Shown: positions 58,044-64,000 of the stretch, piece after piece | How positions within the stretch are numbered: position 1 is the first letter of the stretch | How the letters are laid out: each line of letters begins with the position of its first letter | Assembly: GCF_000247815.1 (NCBI RefSeq) | Contig: NC_021671.1 | Span: 28,040,463 to 28,104,462, forward strand | Reading direction: 5' to 3' | Length of the DNA stretch: 64,000 bases | From: Ficedula albicollis | Taxonomy: Eukaryota > Chordata > Aves > Passeriformes > Muscicapidae | The notes under the pieces: generated by a model | The model's input: only the letters and a program-made list of their open reading frames with translations | Databases searched by the model: none | What the model was told of the DNA's origin: nothing | Position numbers and translations under genes: made by a program

Positions 58044-58685
58044 TTTTTCACAAAAAAAAAAAAAAAAATTATGATGTTCTCTGTTATAGGGAAGCCAGGC
58101 AAAAGGAACAGCCGACACCAAAACAGCACAGTGCCTTTGGCTATTTCGTGTCAGTTGCTGCTAGACTGTCGCAAGCAGAAGTCACACAACCCTGCAGTCA
58201 GCAGCACTAGAAGCAACAGCTGGCAGTTCCTGGGAAGCAGCAGGACAAGAGTCAGAATTTGCAAAGGAATAAAAACCGAGACAGTGAGTTTGAGAAATTG
58301 ATAGGCACCATGTAAGAAAAAGAACAGCCCTGCAGCATCTCTTGACTATTAACATTTCCTATCTTAGCCTACACCTGCCTTAACCTATGTTTCTGAGATG
58401 CCAGCTTTTGTAATTTAATTCATATTTTGGTTTTATATGTATATAAATATATGTTTAAGGGAAGAAGAAAGCTGAACGGAAAGTTTGGGACAATTCTGAT
58501 CTCCACCAGGTGTCAAAGTGGCCAAGAAGAAATCCAGAAGTGACGCCAAGGCTGAGACACGGGTAGGACATATAAGGAGACAAGCAGCTGTCGGGTGCAC
58601 AAGGCAAGCGCCGGTCCGTGTTTCCCCGAGAGCAGCAGGACCGCGCCGGGAGCGGGGCCGGGTCCCCCCGCCCCGGGCAGCGCCG

Positions 58686-60024
<1,339 letters not shown>

Positions 60025-60058
60025 CTGGACGGGGGGCGCGGGCGGGGGCTCTGCCCGG

Positions 60059-60154
60059 GGGCTGTGTCCGGGGACCGTGCCCGGGCTGAGCCCAAGGGCT
60101 GTGCCCAGGCTGTGTCCAGGAATCGTGCCCAGGCTAAGCTCGGGGACCGTGCCC
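60059..60154 (+). repeat. GC-rich minisatellite, four 24-bp units
   Basis: Units start at 60059, 60083, 60107 and 60131. All follow the pattern rggctgwgyyc... and end gtgccc; for example, the first begins gggctgtgtccggggaccgt. They sit 36 bp right of the poly-C tract. Confidence 0.85.
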
Positions 60155-60480
60155 CGGCTGATCCCCCCTGCGCCGCCACTCTGCGGGGCTCAGCCCGCGA
60201 TCGCTGCCGCTCATCCCCTCGCTCGCCGAGGCGTTCAAAAATACCGGTTATTCTTCGGAGCTCTCAGCTGCGCTTGGTGAATCCCTGTGCCGGAGCTTTG
60301 GCAGTCGGAGGAGTAGCTCGGTACGGGACGCGGATAGGAAATTATCGAATGTAAGAGCGCGGTGCTGGCCGCGCTGGAGCGGGCGGAGGTGCCCGCAGGT
60401 GCGGGCGGGCTGCGGGCAGGTGTCGGGTCAGGGTCCTTCCTCCTGCTTCTCCCCGTCGAATGGCTTGTGTTTACAGCGTG

Positions 60481-63400
60481 CATCCCGAAATCCACACAGG
60501 CAAAGGAAAGGTCAAGTATTTCCTTATTCCGGCGAAATTTGTTGAAGTTTAGAGAATACAGAACTTATTGCTGGGAATTAGTCTGTGTAGCGTTTGAAAG
60601 GATGAGCAGAGACTTTGCTATGCACTCAAGGATCTTAACAGCTGGGTGAAAAATGTGTCAGATCTTCATTTTTGTCTTAAACTTGGAAGGAAAATTATGT
60701 TGGTGTTGAAAATGTGGACGTGGAAGATAGGCTCTAACTTAAAAACATTTTCAGGTCGTCATCAGAAGAAGAAGGATCTGTATGCCAGCTTTAAACTAGC
60801 GATTAGCTGCTCATTGAATTATTTATTGGTGAAACAATTGCTGCCAAAACAATGAGGTCATGGTGATACTGCATGGGATCGCTTACTATAGCCATACTAC
60901 ATAGTATATCAGGGCTTGTGGGATTGCTTTTTCATTTTGTTCAGCATGGATATTTTGTGGTTGAATTGTAAATTATTTCCCATGGTCTTGAACATATAAC
61001 ACACTCATAGAATCTTACTCCAGAAATTAATAATAAGGGTAAGAGATTGGCCTGATAAAAGCTGCAGTCTTGTGGCTTGAAATGTACGCTGTTGCATCTG
61101 GTTTAATTAGTTCAGCACTCTGGACAAGTCAAGCATTTAATCAGAAAAGGGAAAGTAATCACCAACAGCAGGTGTGAGTATCTCTTTTAAGCATCTCAAT
61201 CCGTCACATTTAATTTTAGGAGGCAATGTAGGATTAATTCAATTTCACTGGCATGAAACAGTTTTTAAAATACACAAAACTGTAGTTGAGAGATTGTACA
61301 GAAGTGAGCATTGCAGTAATTAAAAATTTATAATCTATCTCCAAAAATCTCCTAAAAATTTTCTCAATAACAGCAAAACAGTGGATACCTTTGATATTAA
61401 GGTTTGTCTATAGTAAATTTCCACTTGAATTGTCTTATTCTGTGTGCTTAATGGCACTCTCTGAAACACGTCACAATCTGTAGTGGTATCCATTACATAA
61501 TAAAAACGCACTATTTTTTTCCTGTTGCAAAAGTTTCCTTCTTTTTCTCATAGTAAGATGCTAATAAACATCAGGCTGGGGCATTATTTGAAAGAAGTGT
61601 TTCCATTTTGATAACCATAACTAGATCAAAGAAGAAGGTGTGGAATTATGTAGTGCTAATATTCTGCAAATGTGATTGTTAGCCCAGCTAACTGCTACAT
61701 CCTACAGCAACTTTTTTCCTCGTCAGAAATTGTGCCACACTTTTAAACTTTATGATGTCTGAAGATAGATTTTAAAAGAAGTAGTGAAGTTAGCAAAGTA
61801 TGGTTTCTTTGGTCTAAATGTAGACTTTTTTCAGTTCAGTTGCAGATTGTATGGAGGTTTTATTCTTTCCCTTGGCCCCTGGACACATTCTGTGCCATGG
61901 ACATGTTGCATCATTAATGAGTTAATTCTCCTTTTAAACTCTTTGCTTTGTTCAAATTCAGTCCCTACTATTCATCACTAGACCCACCACTTTGCAATCT
62001 CATACATACCCTCCCAGAAAACCATTCATTTTTCCATAGTCTTCCTACAAATTTAATTTAACCCCCAGCCATTGCAAACAGAGCACTGTAATACAATTAA
62101 TACTGCAAAAAACTCAGTGCCCGAGACTCAGTCAATACTTCACTGGCCAAAACTGCTGAAGAATATTGCCAATAGATGTTAATAACAATATCACACCCTC
62201 TATTGACCCCAGCCTCAAGCTAATGCTAATAAGGATGTGACAAGGTTTCTTCCTACAAGCTTGGTTTTTGGTATGCTAAATATAAGAATTTTAAGTTATA
62301 ATTAAATTGCATTAAGGTCCAGACTAGGAGTTTAATAACATTCATACCAAATCATTATTAAAGAACTTGAAGGTAATAAATGTCAAAATTATTCTGAGAG
62401 TTGCTTCAGTACTAAAAAATTGGAAAGTGAATAGCCTCCATTAACTGTTTCCTGCACTCCAGGAACATTAATGTTGGAAGAAAATTCAGGCTCCAAATAT
62501 TGACTGCAATGTTTCCTCTGCTCTTAATTTAACTGCTATTCTTGTTTGTGGCCAGCCAGCCTTCAGTCCAAGCCTTGCCACAATGTCAGGGAAGAAGGCT
62601 GGGCCAGGCACACTGCCTGAGCTGGAGACAGGGATTCTGAGGCTGGCATTGGGTTTTGGCTGGCAGGTACATTAAAACCAGATCCAAATAAACTGCATGG
62701 CAACTGCTACAGACAGCAGTAAACAAAGGCTTGAAAGTTCTTGGGACCCAGCATGAGTAAAATTGCAAAAGGAAGCTAATAGTGGAAACCCTTTGCAGCT
62801 GTAACTTCTGAAGATGTTTAGCTGCTTTGCAAATGTTACATAGGCCTCCCAGTAAGCTGGTGACTTATATGCATGTAATTACACACAATTTGATACAGAA
62901 AAGATTTTTATTGTTGTGACTAAGGAAAGCCAAACAGCCATGATAAAAAACAATTTAGGCCTGATTCCTATGCATCTTCTCTGAGCATGTGGAAGTCTTT
63001 GAGAATAAGTCCTTGCATGTGCCAGCCTCTTCTCCAGAAAGGGGCTTTCTGTGCTCCTGCACGTAAATCATCTCTCCTGAGGGTGGAGTTCATATTCATA
63101 AATAACATGGTTATTTATCAGAGTTTTCAAACTGGGCTATGAAAAAGAGGAGACACAATTGGATATTTGCCTCTATTTTGAGATGCAGGTGGTAAAAGAT
63201 CAATAAAAATGAGGGTTGAAGGGTATTGCATTCATAAATTTCTTCTGGTATGTGTAAATTTCAATGCCAAAATGTAGTTCATACCAAAAAATGTCCCTAC
63301 AAATAATGACATATTTTTCTATTATGTTTCACTAAATCCACATCAGATTAACTCCAATTACAAATAAGAGCATGCTTTTCTTAAGACATTTTCCAGCAAA

Positions 63401-63715
63401 CTCAAGGCAATCAAGCTCATGTCTTTCATTATTCATAATCAGAATTCAGGAGGGTGGGTTGGACCCATAGTTTATCCAGTCTCACTAACCTTTGCCAGTA
63501 CAGGTGCTGCTCTGAGGAAGATGTGGAGGCTTGGCTCCTCAGGCACTTTCCAGTGGTTTCAGGAAGTCTTGGCTGAGGAGCATGCTCCCCACTGGCTTTG
63601 GGGAGGCTTGTGTTCCTTTGTCCTTTTAGAGTATGTCTGCACTGCAGCTGCAGTTTCATATCAGTGGATATGAGCACACATACCCAACCCACTTTTAGTC
63701 CAGTTGTCTTGACTG
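60481..63715. other. AT-rich non-coding sequence right of the CpG island
   Basis: I see no recognisable exon, repeat family or RNA gene in this 3.2 kb. If the CpG island is a plus-strand promoter, this would be its first intron. Confidence 0.6.
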
Positions 63716-64000
63716 TCATAAAACCATAGAAGAATTCAGGTAGGAAGGTACCTCAGTTGCAATTCCAACCTCCTGCTCAAAGCTGGGTTAACTTTGAGGC
63801 CAGGTTGCTTGGTGCTTTTTCTGCTTGAATCTTGAAAACATCCAGAGTTGGAGAGGGCACAAGTTCTTTGGGCAACCTGTTCCAATGTTTGTCTGGCCTA
63901 ATGTTGATTTTTTTTTTCCTTTTTATACCCAGTCTGAAACACTTTTTTGTATTTCAGTTTGTCTGCTGTCTTTTCTTCCTGCTGTGCACCATTATGAAAA
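63716..64000 (-). mobile_element. CR1 LINE fragment, minus orientation, cut by the window end
   Basis: It starts with cataaaaccatagaagaattc, then ggaaggtacctcagttgcaa and ccaacctcctgctcaaagc, and later ggcaacctgttccaatgttt. This is the reversed CR1 3' region. Confidence 0.88.

Larger units (their letters stand above)
30300..58440. other. Long gene-poor interval upstream of ATP4B
   Basis: About 28 kb in which I recognise no conserved protein-coding exon. It holds CR1 fragments (30934, 34735, 46440, 48015, 55080) and tandem duplications (32192, 33777, 35551, 40535, 50732, 52714, 57558, 57796). One weak exon pair is listed separately. Other stretches are unique AT-balanced DNA in which I see nothing. 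Confidence 0.65.

Noticed and set aside
57734..58210. 158-codon plus-strand open frame with repeated segments
   Set aside because: Its internal repeat is the 89-bp DNA duplication around the GC-rich insert. There is no coding signal.

Overview
The window is vertebrate nuclear DNA, most likely from a bird. Several truncated CR1 retrotransposons in both orientations have the typical avian 3' end (cttccaacc...attctgtgatt). The two recognisable genes, TFDP1 and ATP4B, sit tail to tail as at human 13q34, a block carried on chromosome 1 in chicken. The species cannot be named from the sequence alone.

Layout. 445-12094 (+): the last eight coding exons of TFDP1, the E2F dimerisation partner DP-1, with 349 codons and the stop in uninterrupted phase, then a 3' UTR to about 13.28 kb. 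The 5' exons lie to the left of the window. 13.3-22.4 kb: intergenic, with CR1 pieces and short tandem duplications. 22736-30071 (-): ATP4B, the beta subunit of the gastric H+/K+-ATPase, complete from ATG to stop with a TATA box. Its third coding exon (114 bp, phase 1-1) occurs twice in a nearly perfect 829-bp tandem duplication, so both copies could be spliced in frame. 30.3-58.4 kb: about 28 kb without a recognised gene, containing CR1 fragments, two-copy tandem duplications and one weak two-exon candidate. 58.5-60.5 kb: a CpG-rich, promoter-like island interrupted by an uninterrupted 1,337-base poly-C tract, followed by four 24-bp minisatellite units. 60.5-64 kb: AT-rich sequence ending in a minus-strand CR1.

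The two genes are not functionally linked. DP-1 is a nuclear cell-cycle transcription factor, and ATP4B is a type II membrane glycoprotein needed for gastric acid secretion. Their proximity is conserved synteny. In human, GRK1 and TMEM255B follow ATP4B; no GRK1 exon is visible here.

The strongest observations are: (i) the in-frame duplication of ATP4B exon 3, with a junction filler that is an inverted copy of the end of the first repeat; (ii) the 1.3-kb poly-C tract in a CpG island; (iii) about fifteen local two-copy tandem duplications in 64 kb, one of which copies a TFDP1 splice donor base for base; (iv) a 334-bp (CTAAA)n array in ATP4B intron 4. I found no tRNA, rRNA, CRISPR or retroviral gene.
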